DNA from: CAZTDD01 sp964612675
Lineage (GTDB): Bacteria > Hinthialibacterota > Hinthialibacteria > Hinthialibacterales > JAKPRU01
Assembly: GCA_964612675.1 (NCBI GenBank)
Contig: CAZTDD010000007.1
Coordinates: 40,053-104,052 of the forward strand
Length of the DNA stretch: 64,000 nucleotides
Reading direction: 5' to 3'
A model generated the notes under the pieces. The model saw only the letters and a program-made list of their open reading frames with translations. It ran no database searches and had not been told where the DNA came from. This document shows positions 36,755 to 45,118 of this stretch, in pieces. Within the stretch, counting starts at the first letter, position 1. Every line of letters starts with the position of its first letter. A program made the position numbers and the translations under genes.

Positions 36755-36958
36755 ATGGCTGAGACAAAACTGTTCTGCAATCGTTTGAAGACACAGGTGA
36801 CAGTGAAACGTGTCTTCAAGAAGCCCTCGCAAGTGGGAGCTATGAGGGGATTTACTCTAGTGTGCGATCTGGCGGCTTCGGGTGAATGCCAGCAGATCTG
36901 CGAGTTGAATCCCCGCATGGAAGCCGCCGGTGAGGCGATTCCCGCTCATGTCGTTTAG
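36755..36958 (+). CDS. Small cysteine-containing protein, unknown function
   Basis: 67 residues. ATG 36755 has a good GGAGAG site seven bases upstream, better than the in-frame start further up. Four Cys at 8, 37, 45 and 49 (C-x28-C-x7-C-x3-C), with a basic middle (VTVKRVFKK) and 'TLVCDLAASGECQQIC'. No signal peptide. The spacing suggests a small metal-binding domain. I do not recognise the family. It stands alone in the 557-bp gap between the STAS and aldo/keto reductase genes; 36539-36754 and 36959-37095 hold nothing I can support. Confidence 0.5.
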   Translation: MAETKLFCNRLKTQVTVKRVFKKPSQVGAMRGFTLVCDLAASGECQQICELNPRMEAAGEAIPAHVV

Positions 36959-37095
36959 GAACGGCGTTTCGGTTCCGCGATACGGCGTCAGCGTACGGCT
37001 TTACCTCGAGTTGGAATAATCTCTGCTTACGCAAGCTACTGATTTTACTGTTTTTGTATGCCGGTCCTTTTTCTTGATCCCGGTCTACAGATTTC

Positions 37096-38067
37096 TCATG
37101 CCTCGCGGCTGAATATGGGATCCAGGCCGGCTGCGGTCTTCTGGATCTGGGAGAGTTCCTCGGTTGTGAGAGGCCGGTATCTTTGTGCCGCTTCGACCCC
37201 TTTCCAAAAGAGCCCGGGATCGCCCGGAGGAATGGCAGCCGTAATTCCCTGAGAGAGCGACCATCGGAGCGCCAAATCCCGCTCCTCATCATCCGTGATC
37301 GGTTGGTACCAGCATTTCGGGAATTTTTCGCGAGCCTCCTTGTTGGCATACGGACAGCGTGCGAGCGCTTTGATGGCGAGATGCCCCATTTGTTTCTCTT
37401 TTACCTTCTTAAACACCTCCGGCCCAAAATTCCCCCTATAGTAGGTGACGAAGTTCGTAGGGAATAGAATGGTATCAAAGTCGAACTCCTCCATCACCCG
37501 TAGAGACGCTTCCGCGGAATGAGCCGAGAAACCGATGAATCGAATCAATCCCTGATTGCGGGCTTCGACGAACGCCTCCAGAGCTCCATTCGGTCCCAAG
37601 ACCTGCTCGACATCCTCCATTTTGCTCAAGGCGTGGAGTTGATACAAATCGAAATGATCCGTCCGGAGGTTTTTGAGGGAATTCCGGAGCTCGGCCGCCG
37701 CGCCCTCTTTGTCACGCTTTGTGGTTTTGCAGGCAAGAAAACAATCTTTTCGAAATGGCTCGAGTGCAGGGCCGAGCCGATCCTCAGCGTTGCCGTAGGT
37801 TGGCGCAACATCGAAGTAATTGATTCCACATTCGACCGCTTTTGCAACCGCCTCGTTTGCCTCGGATTGTTCAACTTCGCTTACGACAATACCCCCAAAT
37901 CCCACAAACGAGAGTTTTTCACCGGTTTTCCCTAGTGGTCTCTTTTGAATTTCTGCGTTCATCGGTTTTTTCTTCCTTTGTGTGTTGCTGGCCGGTGAGA
38001 TTGCGAACGCTGCATTGCCCGCAAGGATAGGTAGGATTGCGGATTTAAGGAAAGACCGTCGTTTCAT
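37096..38067 (-). CDS. Exported aldo/keto reductase family protein
   Basis: 323 residues from ATG 38067, preceded by AAGGGA. The N-terminus MKRRSFLKSAILPILAGNAAFA is Tat-like (RRSFLK). The reductase starts at 'KRPLGKTGEKLSFVGFGG'. Catalytic residues are visible: Asp and Tyr in 'INYFDVAPTYGNAED', Lys in 'FLACKTTKR', His in 'DLYQLHALS'; the C-terminal NADP-binding region reads 'LRWSLSQGITAAIPPGDP'. Export of folded, cofactor-loaded oxidoreductases through Tat is known for related proteins of PVC bacteria. An internal ATG (MNAEIQKRPLG, near 37960) could give a cytoplasmic form. Confidence 0.88.
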   Translation of the reverse strand: MKRRSFLKSAILPILAGNAAFAISPASNTQRKKKPMNAEIQKRPLGKTGEKLSFVGFGGIVVSEVEQSEANEAVAKAVECGINYFDVAPTYGNAEDRLGPALEPFRKDCFLACKTTKRDKEGAAAELRNSLKNLRTDHFDLYQLHALSKMEDVEQVLGPNGALEAFVEARNQGLIRFIGFSAHSAEASLRVMEEFDFDTILFPTNFVTYYRGNFGPEVFKKVKEKQMGHLAIKALARCPYANKEAREKFPKCWYQPITDDEERDLALRWSLSQGITAAIPPGDPGLFWKGVEAAQRYRPLTTEELSQIQKTAAGLDPIFSREA

Positions 38068-38160
38068 CGGATTGTCCCTTCTTGTGATGTTGGAATAGCC
38101 ATGAAAAGATCTGAATTGTTTACATGAAGCTACCAATTGCCTGAGACAGCTGCAACGGGC

Positions 38161-38275
38161 GATCTGAGAGGATGCGGGGAGGCGATCTGAGAGGATGCGG
38201 TGAGGGCGAATCTCCCGATGAGCCGACTATCCGATATCTCTCGGCTCGGCGGGAGTCTCGCCCTCCCGCGGCGGT
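38161..38275. repeat. Tandem 23-bp duplication plus GGGAGGGCGAG-family inverted repeat
   Basis: GATCTGAGAGGATGCGGGGA begins a 23-base unit repeated at 38184 with one or two changes. It runs into TGAGGGCGAATCTCCCGATG and GAGCCG, and the inverted copy CGGCTCGGCGGGAGTCTCGC ends at 38275. It lies between the reductase and sugar isomerase genes. Confidence 0.65.
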
Positions 38276-38311
38276 TTTCGTGGGCTCAGTCTGCAGAGTC
38301 CGAGACGAAGC

Positions 38312-39241
38312 TCAGCCCTGCATCCGGTCCAAGATTTTCTGTAGTTTCTCAACGTAGCGGGGAATCGCCTCTTTGGGTTCCTCTTTCGCCTCATATTCGA
38401 GAGCCACGTATCCCCGATAGCCTGATTCTCCCAATATGTCGATAATTCGTTCGAAATCGGCTTTTTGTCTCGGGCCGCCCTTCGGGCTGATTTCAACTTT
38501 CACCTGGACGTTCACTGCATACGGTGCGCACCGGGCCATGTCTTTATATGGATCGTCGGTGTGGAAGTTGCCGGTGTCGAGGTTGACACCGAACCAATCC
38601 GACTCGACTTCCTTCACAATGGCCAAAACGCTTTCTGCATCCGGAACGATTCCGCCATGGTTTTCGAGTGCCAGAAAGACTCCTTTTGTGCCCGCGTACT
38701 CGCAGGCTTTCTGAGTCGTCTCGATAGCGTTCTTCTGAGCCCGTTCCAATGACGCGCCCTCTCCAGCTCTCCCTGCGAAGATCCGGATGCACGGCGCCCC
38801 GAAGATGGCGGAATAGTCGACCCAGTTTTTGACATGTTCGAGTTGGCTTTCTCGTTCGGATCCGGGGGGATGTGTGAATGTGTTCCCAACGGCAGTCCCC
38901 GAGATGTCCAATCCAAGAACGAATGCTTTCCGTTTGAAATTCAGGAGGAACTCCTCCGTGGGCGAGGAAGGGAAATAGTATGACGTCGGCTCTGCGGCAC
39001 CCAGCCCCATCTTGGCGCATTCGTCCAGGAATCCCTCGATTGTCATTGTGGGAGGATTCTGTTCCTTCAAGTATTTCCGGTATGAGTACGCGGCGCAACT
39101 CAGTTTCATTTTCGCACCGAACGGCCGCTTGATCGGCGCCATTGCCTCTACATCGGATATCTGAGTACCGAGTGTTGCGGCGCCCGCTGTCAATAGAACG
39201 CTTTCTTTCAGGAATCGTCGTCGAGAAGAAACGGTTGACAT
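38312..39241 (-). CDS. Exported sugar phosphate isomerase/epimerase-like (xylose isomerase-like TIM barrel) protein
   Basis: 309 residues with a twin-arginine signal (SSRRRFLKESVLLTAGAATL). The AP endonuclease 2/xylose isomerase-like barrel is clear: 'KLSCAAYSYRKYL', 'ECAKMGLGAAEPTSYYFP', 'CIRIFAGRAGEGASLE', 'VFLALENHGGI' (metal Glu and His), 'DWFGVNLDTGNFHTDDPY' (Asp/His), 'VQVKVEIS', and 'GYVALEYEAKEEPKEAIPRYVEKL'. Members act as hydroxypyruvate isomerases, inosose dehydratases or epimerases. It is the third exported isomerase-like fold in this window and lies next to the exported reductase on the same strand, suggesting periplasmic sugar interconversion. Confidence 0.87.
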   Translation of the reverse strand: MSTVSSRRRFLKESVLLTAGAATLGTQISDVEAMAPIKRPFGAKMKLSCAAYSYRKYLKEQNPPTMTIEGFLDECAKMGLGAAEPTSYYFPSSPTEEFLLNFKRKAFVLGLDISGTAVGNTFTHPPGSERESQLEHVKNWVDYSAIFGAPCIRIFAGRAGEGASLERAQKNAIETTQKACEYAGTKGVFLALENHGGIVPDAESVLAIVKEVESDWFGVNLDTGNFHTDDPYKDMARCAPYAVNVQVKVEISPKGGPRQKADFERIIDILGESGYRGYVALEYEAKEEPKEAIPRYVEKLQKILDRMQG

Positions 39242-39445
39242 GGTAAAGTCCTTTCAGTCGTTAGAAATTTCAACGGATAGGATTGTACACGACCCGGTGG
39301 ACGTGGTCATCCCTTTCTCAGGTATCAGCGTTTTGTCGGCCTCATGACGCACGGTGGCTTATGGAGTCAATTCCATTCATCTCCCGACCGTTTCGGAAAG
39401 GCCCACCCATTGTGATATACTCCACGCTGTGGAGAATACGTATCG

Positions 39446-39751
39446 ATGAGCCATTCCGACCAAGCCCCTTCAAAAGAGCACATTGCGCAATTCTGCCGGA
39501 AGCATCGCATTTGCAAGATGGCGGTCCTGGGAGAGATTCTCAGCGAAGTTTTCGGTCCCGCCACGGAGCTGAATGTAGTTGTCGAATTCGAGTCGGGCCA
39601 CGTCCCAGGGTTTTTCGCTCTGGCACGGATGGAACGTGAATTCTGCGGTATTTTTGGCGGACGGAAAGCCGGTTTTCTTACTCCCGAGGATTTGGACCGA
39701 TATGCCCCGAGGGAGATGCTCAGAAACGCAGAGGTTCAATATGAAGCGTGA
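39446..39751 (+). CDS. Degenerate MNT-type nucleotidyltransferase (MntA-like)
   Basis: 101 residues; GGAGAA lies about ten bases before ATG 39446. The overall fold matches MNT partners of HEPN toxins: 'KMAVLGEILSEVFGPATELNVVVEFESGHVPGFFALARMEREF' and the C-terminal 'RYAPREMLRNAEVQYEA'. The catalytic GSx10DxD signature reads Gly29-Glu30 and Glu41-x-Asn43, so the Ser and both metal-binding Asp residues are changed. The encoded protein should be unable to transfer AMP. It overlaps the downstream gene by 11 bases. Whether it still binds and restrains its partner is unknown. Confidence 0.85.
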   Translation: MSHSDQAPSKEHIAQFCRKHRICKMAVLGEILSEVFGPATELNVVVEFESGHVPGFFALARMEREFCGIFGGRKAGFLTPEDLDRYAPREMLRNAEVQYEA

Positions 39752-40085
39752 CGACCTCAGGCATGCTCAACATATGTGGGACGCCGCGGACGAGGCCATC
39801 CGGCTGACAGAGAGGAAGAGCAGGTCTGAACTGGACGAGGATCCTGTGTTGGCCATTGCTCTCATCAAACTGCTGGAGATCATCGGCGAGGCCGCCAGCC
39901 ACGTGACCCAGGAATCCCGGGACGCTCATTCAGAGATCCCCTGGATTGATATTGCGCCGATGGGAAAGAGACTGGCGCACACCTGCCTGGATGTGAATCT
40001 GGACATTGTCTGGAGAACCGTCACGAAAGAACTCCCTCCCGTCATGGACGTTTTGGATACTCTTGTGCCCCACGATCAGGTCTGA
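39741..40085 (+). CDS. Degenerate HEPN-domain protein (HepT/DUF86-like)
   Basis: 114 residues from ATG 39741, inside the end of the MNT gene; AGAGG lies upstream. The HEPN helices and 'KLLEIIGEAASHVTQESR' and 'VNLDIVWRTVTKELPPVM' identify the HepT family. The RNase/AMP-acceptor signature Rx4HxY reads Gly75-x4-His80-x-Cys82. Both changed codons (GGG for Arg, TGC for Tyr) are one A-to-G transition from AGG and TAC. HepT toxins cleave RNA with the Arg-His pair and are silenced by AMPylation of the Tyr; here both are lost with only the His kept. Confidence 0.87.
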   Translation: MKRDDLRHAQHMWDAADEAIRLTERKSRSELDEDPVLAIALIKLLEIIGEAASHVTQESRDAHSEIPWIDIAPMGKRLAHTCLDVNLDIVWRTVTKELPPVMDVLDTLVPHDQV

Positions 40086-40170
40086 GACTCTCTTCCGTTG
40101 CGATAGGAAGCAGAGTTCATTTGCTTCTCAACCCGCTTCAGATATCAACCAACCCGGCATTGTTCGCACT

Positions 40171-40206
40171 CAAAGAAAAACCCCGCTGCTCGGAAGAACA
40201 GCGGGG
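40171..40206 (-). terminator. Rho-independent terminator of the porin-like gene
   Basis: On the minus strand, CCCCGCTG, a 10-base loop, CAGCGGGG, then TTTTTCTTTG. Stem 40181-40188 / 40199-40206, T-tract at 40171-40180. It lies 30 bases after the stop of the outer-membrane protein gene. Confidence 0.9.
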
Positions 40207-40235
40207 TGACGTTCACTAAATCCGTCTTGTGATGA

Positions 40236-41849
40236 TTAGAATTTGTACATCAGCTGGAAGCGGATGAACCAGGCTTCATCGTCATCGACGAAGTAGTCGC
40301 CCGGATCGAACCACTCGGCCAAGAAATGACCATCCAGGAACTCGTTGAATTTGTATGTGGTTATCCACTGAATGTTATGACCCATGTCATCGTCGCCGGT
40401 TCCGGAATTCTCTTCATCGGCTGCAAAGTACACATACCGAAGAGTCTGTCCCAGTTTGTCGGTCGGTTTGACGTCCAAGCGGGCTTCCGGAATGATCATG
40501 TTTGACCACACGCCGATGTTCGGGTCGTTGCCGCCGGTCCGTCCCCTGAAATTGTCGTAACAGGTGTATACGAACAACTCACTGAACTTCGGCCACTGGG
40601 CATAAAAGTCATCCCATGCTTCCCAGTCGTCGTCGTTCGGGTCGTCATCGCCACTGAAGTACGAAATCCCGCCTTTCAGGCTTGGTGTCCAGGCCCAATC
40701 GGTCTGAGTGACCTTAGCGGAAAGCATTCCGGCCCACGCATCGCGATCCTGTTCACCCATGGCCGGATTGGCGAACTGGAATACCCCTGGAACGTTTCCA
40801 TATCCGCTAAAATCGACCTCGCCCCACTGCTTACCGCCTTCGGCAGCAAGATCAAGCAGTGTTGCGTCGGTGAGTTCTGTACCGTAGGTGGATCGAAGGC
40901 CGAGAAGTATAGTCTCCTCTTTTGGCGATACGTCGATCTTCGGTCTATTGTCCTGACTAGGATCGTTCCCAATACTCGGATCATCGTTCTTGTTTCGGTA
41001 AAGCAAATACGGCTCCAGCCACCATTGTTCGACAGGATTGTATTTTACATACAGACCGTACAGGTCTTCGTCATCCGGATGCTGAAAATCGTTCTCGTGC
41101 AGCTTTGCTGTGAAGAGATCGATGTTTCCGTTCTCGAACGGGTAAAACAGTTTCAGTGCGTCGAAGGAGATCGTTGCCGATCCATCGAACGGGGTCCCAT
41201 CCAGGATCACAAAGCCTTCGCCGTAAATCAGGTCCTGACGTCCGATACGAGCACCGACACCGGTATCGAGAATGTTTTTCCACTCGACCCATGCGTTATC
41301 GAACATGACGTCTTTGCCTTCAACGTCATAGCCCGGCATCTCATTGTCCTGCCCGTAAAACCATTCTTTGTTCAGCCGAACGTAAGCCCTCATGTCTTCG
41401 TTCATCTGCCAATCAAAGTAGACTCGAGGTCGAAATCTGTAGACCTCACGCGAGTCATCCGGTACTGCACCAGGATTCACTGCGGGGTTGGGACCGTCAT
41501 CATTGAAATCCCACAGATTCTCAAAGTACAGACCTCGGAGGCGAAGATCTCCACCGACTTTCAGCCGTTGAGAGATTCCTTCGAGCGCCATCCCTGGCTG
41601 TGCTCCCGTGGCGGGCTTACCGTAAACTCGCTGGAAGCGATTCTCCATGCGATCCTCCACTTCTTTAATGGAGTCGTCGCGGGCCGCTTTCTCTTCCTGA
41701 AGAGTTGACTTCAGGTCCTGTATCTGGCTTTCCAATGCCTTGATCCGAGTCTCTAAGTCCTGGACTCGATCAGCCTGCGCACACGGCGAAAGCGTGCAAA
41801 CCGCTATCGCCAACAACCCAGCTACTGCCCATCCTATCCGTCTTGTCAC
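40236..41849 (-). CDS. Outer-membrane beta-barrel protein (alginate-export/porin-like) with coiled-coil N-terminus
   Basis: 537 residues; GTG start 41849 after AGGGGG. Signal peptide 1-26 (ending AQA), a coiled coil at ~28-70 ('DLETRIKALESQIQDLKSTLQEEK'), then an alternating-hydrophobicity barrel with many aromatic girdle residues and the terminal 'FIRFQLMYKF' ending in Phe, as recognised by the BAM complex. 'LRLRGLYFENLWDF', 'VWVEWKN'-like strands, 'ARIGRQDLIYGEGFVILDG' resemble alginate-export/OprB-like porins. The coiled coil may anchor to peptidoglycan or trimerise, as in SLH-free porins. It stands alone with its own terminator, and likely admits oligosaccharides. Confidence 0.85.
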   Translation of the reverse strand: MTRRIGWAVAGLLAIAVCTLSPCAQADRVQDLETRIKALESQIQDLKSTLQEEKAARDDSIKEVEDRMENRFQRVYGKPATGAQPGMALEGISQRLKVGGDLRLRGLYFENLWDFNDDGPNPAVNPGAVPDDSREVYRFRPRVYFDWQMNEDMRAYVRLNKEWFYGQDNEMPGYDVEGKDVMFDNAWVEWKNILDTGVGARIGRQDLIYGEGFVILDGTPFDGSATISFDALKLFYPFENGNIDLFTAKLHENDFQHPDDEDLYGLYVKYNPVEQWWLEPYLLYRNKNDDPSIGNDPSQDNRPKIDVSPKEETILLGLRSTYGTELTDATLLDLAAEGGKQWGEVDFSGYGNVPGVFQFANPAMGEQDRDAWAGMLSAKVTQTDWAWTPSLKGGISYFSGDDDPNDDDWEAWDDFYAQWPKFSELFVYTCYDNFRGRTGGNDPNIGVWSNMIIPEARLDVKPTDKLGQTLRYVYFAADEENSGTGDDDMGHNIQWITTYKFNEFLDGHFLAEWFDPGDYFVDDDEAWFIRFQLMYKF

Positions 41850-41983
41850 AATCTACCCCCTACTCTCTCATGAGATATCTTGATCGAGGTCTCTCGCCCC
41901 GATTGAACCCACAACCGTCATGGCATTCTGAAAGTAATGCCCGGTATTCTCCACCAAGTCAACAGGTTACGTCAAGTCTTTTC

Positions 41984-43327
41984 TTAAAGGTTTTTACGCA
42001 AATCTAGAACTCTTTTTGATTTTCCTAGAGTGCGCTCCAGGGTTCGGTGCTCCACCAGCGTTACTTTTACAGAGATTCCCAGGACGGTCTGTAGGCGTTT
42101 CCGAAGACGTTCTTCAAGCGCTCGCATGCCTTTCATTTCGTCCGAAAAGATCTCATCCCGTACCTCAACCTGGATTTCCAGGTCGTCCAGAGCGCCTTTT
42201 TGCGTGAGTAGAATCTGGTAAAAGGGCTGAACTTCCTCGACTTCCATTAGTGCCGTCTCAACTTGAGACGGAAAGATGTTGACTCCGCGGATGATCAGCA
42301 TGTCATCGGTCCGGCCGTGGACCTTGGTCATCCGCATTGTTGTTCGACCGCATTCGCACGGTTCCGGGATAAGGCGGCAGAGGTCTCGCGTGCGATAGCG
42401 GATCACGGGAAGGGCTTCCTTAGTTAGCGCCGTAAGGACGAGTTCACCCTCTTCTCCCAGAGGTACAGGTTCCTCTGTATCGGGATCGATGACCTCGGCC
42501 AAAAAGTGATCCTCGGAGATGTGCATACCGTGTTTGTAAATACATTCTCCTGAGACGCCGGGACCGATGATTTCCGAGAGACCGTAGTTGTCGGTAGCGG
42601 AAATACCTAGACGTCGCTCGATTTGGCTCCTCATTGCCGTTGTCCACGGCTCGCCGCCGAACAATCCCACTCGTAAGGCCAGTTCTTCGCGTGTGAATTC
42701 TTCTTGTTCGATGACGTCCGCGATGTGGAGTGCGTAGGAAGGTGTACAAACCAGCGCAGTCGTCTTGAGCGCCCGCATAAGTTCCAGCTGACGGAGAGTA
42801 TTCCCGCTGGAAGCCGGGATGACGGTAGCACCGATTCGCTCAGCGCCGTAATGCAGACCGAACCCGCCAGTGAAAAGCCCGTAGCCAAACGCGATCTGGA
42901 CGACATCGGAGGGGCTCACTCCCACCGCTCTGATAAACCGTGCCACCAACTCCGACCATGTATCGAGATCCCGGCGACTGTAGGCGACGAACGTCGGTTG
43001 CCCTGTTGTCCCCGACGAGCCATGTACCCGGACGACTTCGTCCATCGGTACCGCGAGCATCCCGGGCAGCCCGGCCGTCCGCATGTGTTCCTTGGTGGTA
43101 AAAGGCAGCCGTCTCAGATCGTCCAGGGATTGAATATCTTCGGAACAGATTTTCTGTTCTCCAAACAGATGTTTGTAGAGCGGGCAGCAGGATTCGGCGC
43201 ATTGAACAAGGTTTCGCAGACGCTGCAGCTGAAGCGCAAGTAACTCTCCCCGGTCCATACACTCCATCTGCGGATCCCATATTTCCTCCGCAGCACCGGG
43301 TTTCGACAGTATTTCGTTCTGACTCAC
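41984..43327 (-). CDS. paaK: Phenylacetate-CoA ligase family protein (second copy)
   Basis: 447 residues, GTG start 43327 after GAGGA. AMP-forming ligase with 'VRVHGSSGTTGQPTFVAYS' (P-loop), 'IAFGYGLFTGGFGLHYGAER', 'YGLSEIIGPGVSGEC', 'TDDMLIIRGVNIFPSQVE' and the C-terminal 'LGKSKRVLDLR' that carries the catalytic Lys. It converts an arylacetate plus ATP and CoA to arylacetyl-CoA. It is the last gene of a five-gene operon and differs from the upstream paralogue, with an extended N-terminal segment. Two copies in one operon suggest different aryl acids. Confidence 0.9.
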   Translation of the reverse strand: MSQNEILSKPGAAEEIWDPQMECMDRGELLALQLQRLRNLVQCAESCCPLYKHLFGEQKICSEDIQSLDDLRRLPFTTKEHMRTAGLPGMLAVPMDEVVRVHGSSGTTGQPTFVAYSRRDLDTWSELVARFIRAVGVSPSDVVQIAFGYGLFTGGFGLHYGAERIGATVIPASSGNTLRQLELMRALKTTALVCTPSYALHIADVIEQEEFTREELALRVGLFGGEPWTTAMRSQIERRLGISATDNYGLSEIIGPGVSGECIYKHGMHISEDHFLAEVIDPDTEEPVPLGEEGELVLTALTKEALPVIRYRTRDLCRLIPEPCECGRTTMRMTKVHGRTDDMLIIRGVNIFPSQVETALMEVEEVQPFYQILLTQKGALDDLEIQVEVRDEIFSDEMKGMRALEERLRKRLQTVLGISVKVTLVEHRTLERTLGKSKRVLDLRKNL

Positions 43328-43336
43328 AGATTTTCC

Positions 43337-43768
43337 TCACATTGTATGGACACGCTCGCCGGGTAGGATCTGATACCCTTTTCCGGTCAATTCCTTTAAG
43401 GCCCGATCCACCTGCTCGAAGCGGAATACCATAATCGCCTTGTCTCCGGAATGTTCGAGGAAGCCGTACAGGTACTCCACGTTGATCTCCGCATCGCCGA
43501 GCGTTTTCAGAACGTCGGCCAGCGCTCCCGGATGATCGGGGATCTCCACAGCGACCACCTCGGTCTCTTTGACGGTGATATTCTGCTCTTTCAGTACCTT
43601 GAGCGCTTCCTCTGTGTTGTCCACGATCAGCCGGATAATTCCGAAATCGGCTGTATCCGCCAGGGCGATCGCCCGAATGTTCACCCCGGCTTGGCCCAAG
43701 ATCTCCGTTACTTCCGCCATCCGGCCCGCCCGGTTCTCCAGGAAGATGGATATCTGCCGCAGCTTCAT
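43337..43768 (-). CDS. Tandem ACT-domain protein
   Basis: 143 residues. Two ACT modules: ~1-66 'QISIFLENRAGRMAEVTEILGQAGVNIRAIALADTADFGIIRLIV' and ~70-140 'VVAVEIPDHPGALADVLKTLGDAEINVEYLYGFL'. Such small double-ACT proteins typically sit beside phenylacetate-CoA ligases and ior genes in anaerobes and probably bind an amino acid (aromatic is likely here) to modulate the operon or an enzyme. It sits 9 bp before the second ligase gene and 20 bp after the first. No enzymatic domain is present. Confidence 0.92.
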   Translation of the reverse strand: MKLRQISIFLENRAGRMAEVTEILGQAGVNIRAIALADTADFGIIRLIVDNTEEALKVLKEQNITVKETEVVAVEIPDHPGALADVLKTLGDAEINVEYLYGFLEHSGDKAIMVFRFEQVDRALKELTGKGYQILPGERVHTM

Positions 43769-43788
43769 GATCCTTCACCTCTTGTGGC

Positions 43789-45096
43789 TTATTGGTTCTC
43801 AAGCGTTCGTCGATCTACTACTCGCTTGGCTTTCCCCATGCTGCGTTCGATCGTTTTCGGCTCGACGAGCCTGACTACCGCCCCGATCCCGAGCACGCTT
43901 TCGATCTCACGCTGAATCTTTTTCTGAAGATCCTCCAACTTGCGGACCTCATCCGAGAAGATTCGCTCTTCAACCTCAACACGAATCTCCAACTCATCCA
44001 ATACCCCTCGTTTATCGACTACAATCAAGTAGTGAGGCTGAGTTCCTTCGATCTCCATCAGGACGCTCTCGATCTGTGAGGGGAAGACGTTGACACCGCG
44101 AATAATCAGCATGTCGTCCGTTCGGCCGCTTGTGCGTTCCATTCGAGCCGATGTGCGTCCGCAAGCGCACATCTCGGATGTCAATCGGCTGATGTCGCGC
44201 GTCCGGAAACGAATCGTCGGAAAACACTGTTTTGAGATACACGTGAAAACCAATTCTCCTCTTTCGCCTTCCGGAAGGGCCTCGCCGGTCTCGGGATTGA
44301 CAATCTCGGGGATAAAATGGTCGTCGAACACGTGCAAACCGTTTTGTCGTTCGCATTCGCTGGAAACGCCCGGGCCGATGATCTCGGAGAGTCCATAGAT
44401 ATCAATAGCCTTGCATCCGAGACGTTCCTCGATTTCCCTCCGCATTCCCTCGCTCCACGGTTCTGCGCCAAAAAGACCGACTCGCAATTTCAATTTGCTT
44501 CGGTCCACCTTCATCTCGTCGATCATTTCAGCGATACATAAGGCGTAAGAGGGAGTACATGCCAAAATCGTCGTGCCGAAATCCTCCATCAGCATGATTT
44601 GGCGTTTGGTGTTGCCGCCGGACATGGGGACGGCGAGCGTTCCCATTCTCTCGGCGCCGTAATGGACGCCGAGTCCGCCCGTGAAGAGCCCGTATCCGTA
44701 TGCGATCTGGACAACATCTTCCGGCGTACCTCCACCGCACCCAATCGTTCGGGCCATGGTCTCCGCCCAGACGTCGATATCCTCCCGGGTGTACCCCACA
44801 ACGACTGGTTTGCCGGTAGTTCCCGAGGATGAGTGAACTCGCACAACGTCCTTTAGGGGTACCGCAAACAAGCCGAAGGGATAGTTGTCCCGTAAATCGT
44901 CTTTGGTCGTAAACGGGAACTTTCGTAGATCCTCAAGACACTTTAAGCTGTCCGGAGTGACCCCGGCTTCATCAAATTTCTTTTTATAAGCCGGGATGTT
45001 CTCGTAGGCATGGCGGAGTGTCCTTCGGAGACGATAGAATTGCAGGGCTCTGAGATCTTCACGCGGAAGAGTTTCGATGGATTCGTTCCAGATCAT
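43789..45096 (-). CDS. paaK: Phenylacetate-CoA ligase
   Basis: 435 residues from ATG 45096 (MIWNES), preceded by GGAGAGGG; an upstream in-frame start would run into iorB. Motifs are 'VRVHSSSGTTGKPVVVGYT', 'IAYGYGLFTGGLGVHYGAER', 'YGLSEIIGPGVSSEC', 'RLTSEMCACGRTSARM', 'TDDMLIIRGVNVFPSQIE' and 'MGKAKRVVDRR'. It activates phenylacetate (or hydroxyphenyl/indole acetate) with ATP and CoA; the length fits the family (~430). In this context it complements IorAB, either salvaging aryl acids or, run in reverse, yielding ATP from arylacetyl-CoA. Confidence 0.93.
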   Translation of the reverse strand: MIWNESIETLPREDLRALQFYRLRRTLRHAYENIPAYKKKFDEAGVTPDSLKCLEDLRKFPFTTKDDLRDNYPFGLFAVPLKDVVRVHSSSGTTGKPVVVGYTREDIDVWAETMARTIGCGGGTPEDVVQIAYGYGLFTGGLGVHYGAERMGTLAVPMSGGNTKRQIMLMEDFGTTILACTPSYALCIAEMIDEMKVDRSKLKLRVGLFGAEPWSEGMRREIEERLGCKAIDIYGLSEIIGPGVSSECERQNGLHVFDDHFIPEIVNPETGEALPEGERGELVFTCISKQCFPTIRFRTRDISRLTSEMCACGRTSARMERTSGRTDDMLIIRGVNVFPSQIESVLMEIEGTQPHYLIVVDKRGVLDELEIRVEVEERIFSDEVRKLEDLQKKIQREIESVLGIGAVVRLVEPKTIERSMGKAKRVVDRRTLENQ

Positions 45097-45118
45097 AATT
45101 CGATCCCTCTCCGTTGGA

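Noticed and set aside
42840..43802. 320-codon minus-strand frame spanning the ACT and PaaK genes
   Set aside because: Same strand but another frame than three well-supported genes; the sequence is low-complexity Arg/Gly.
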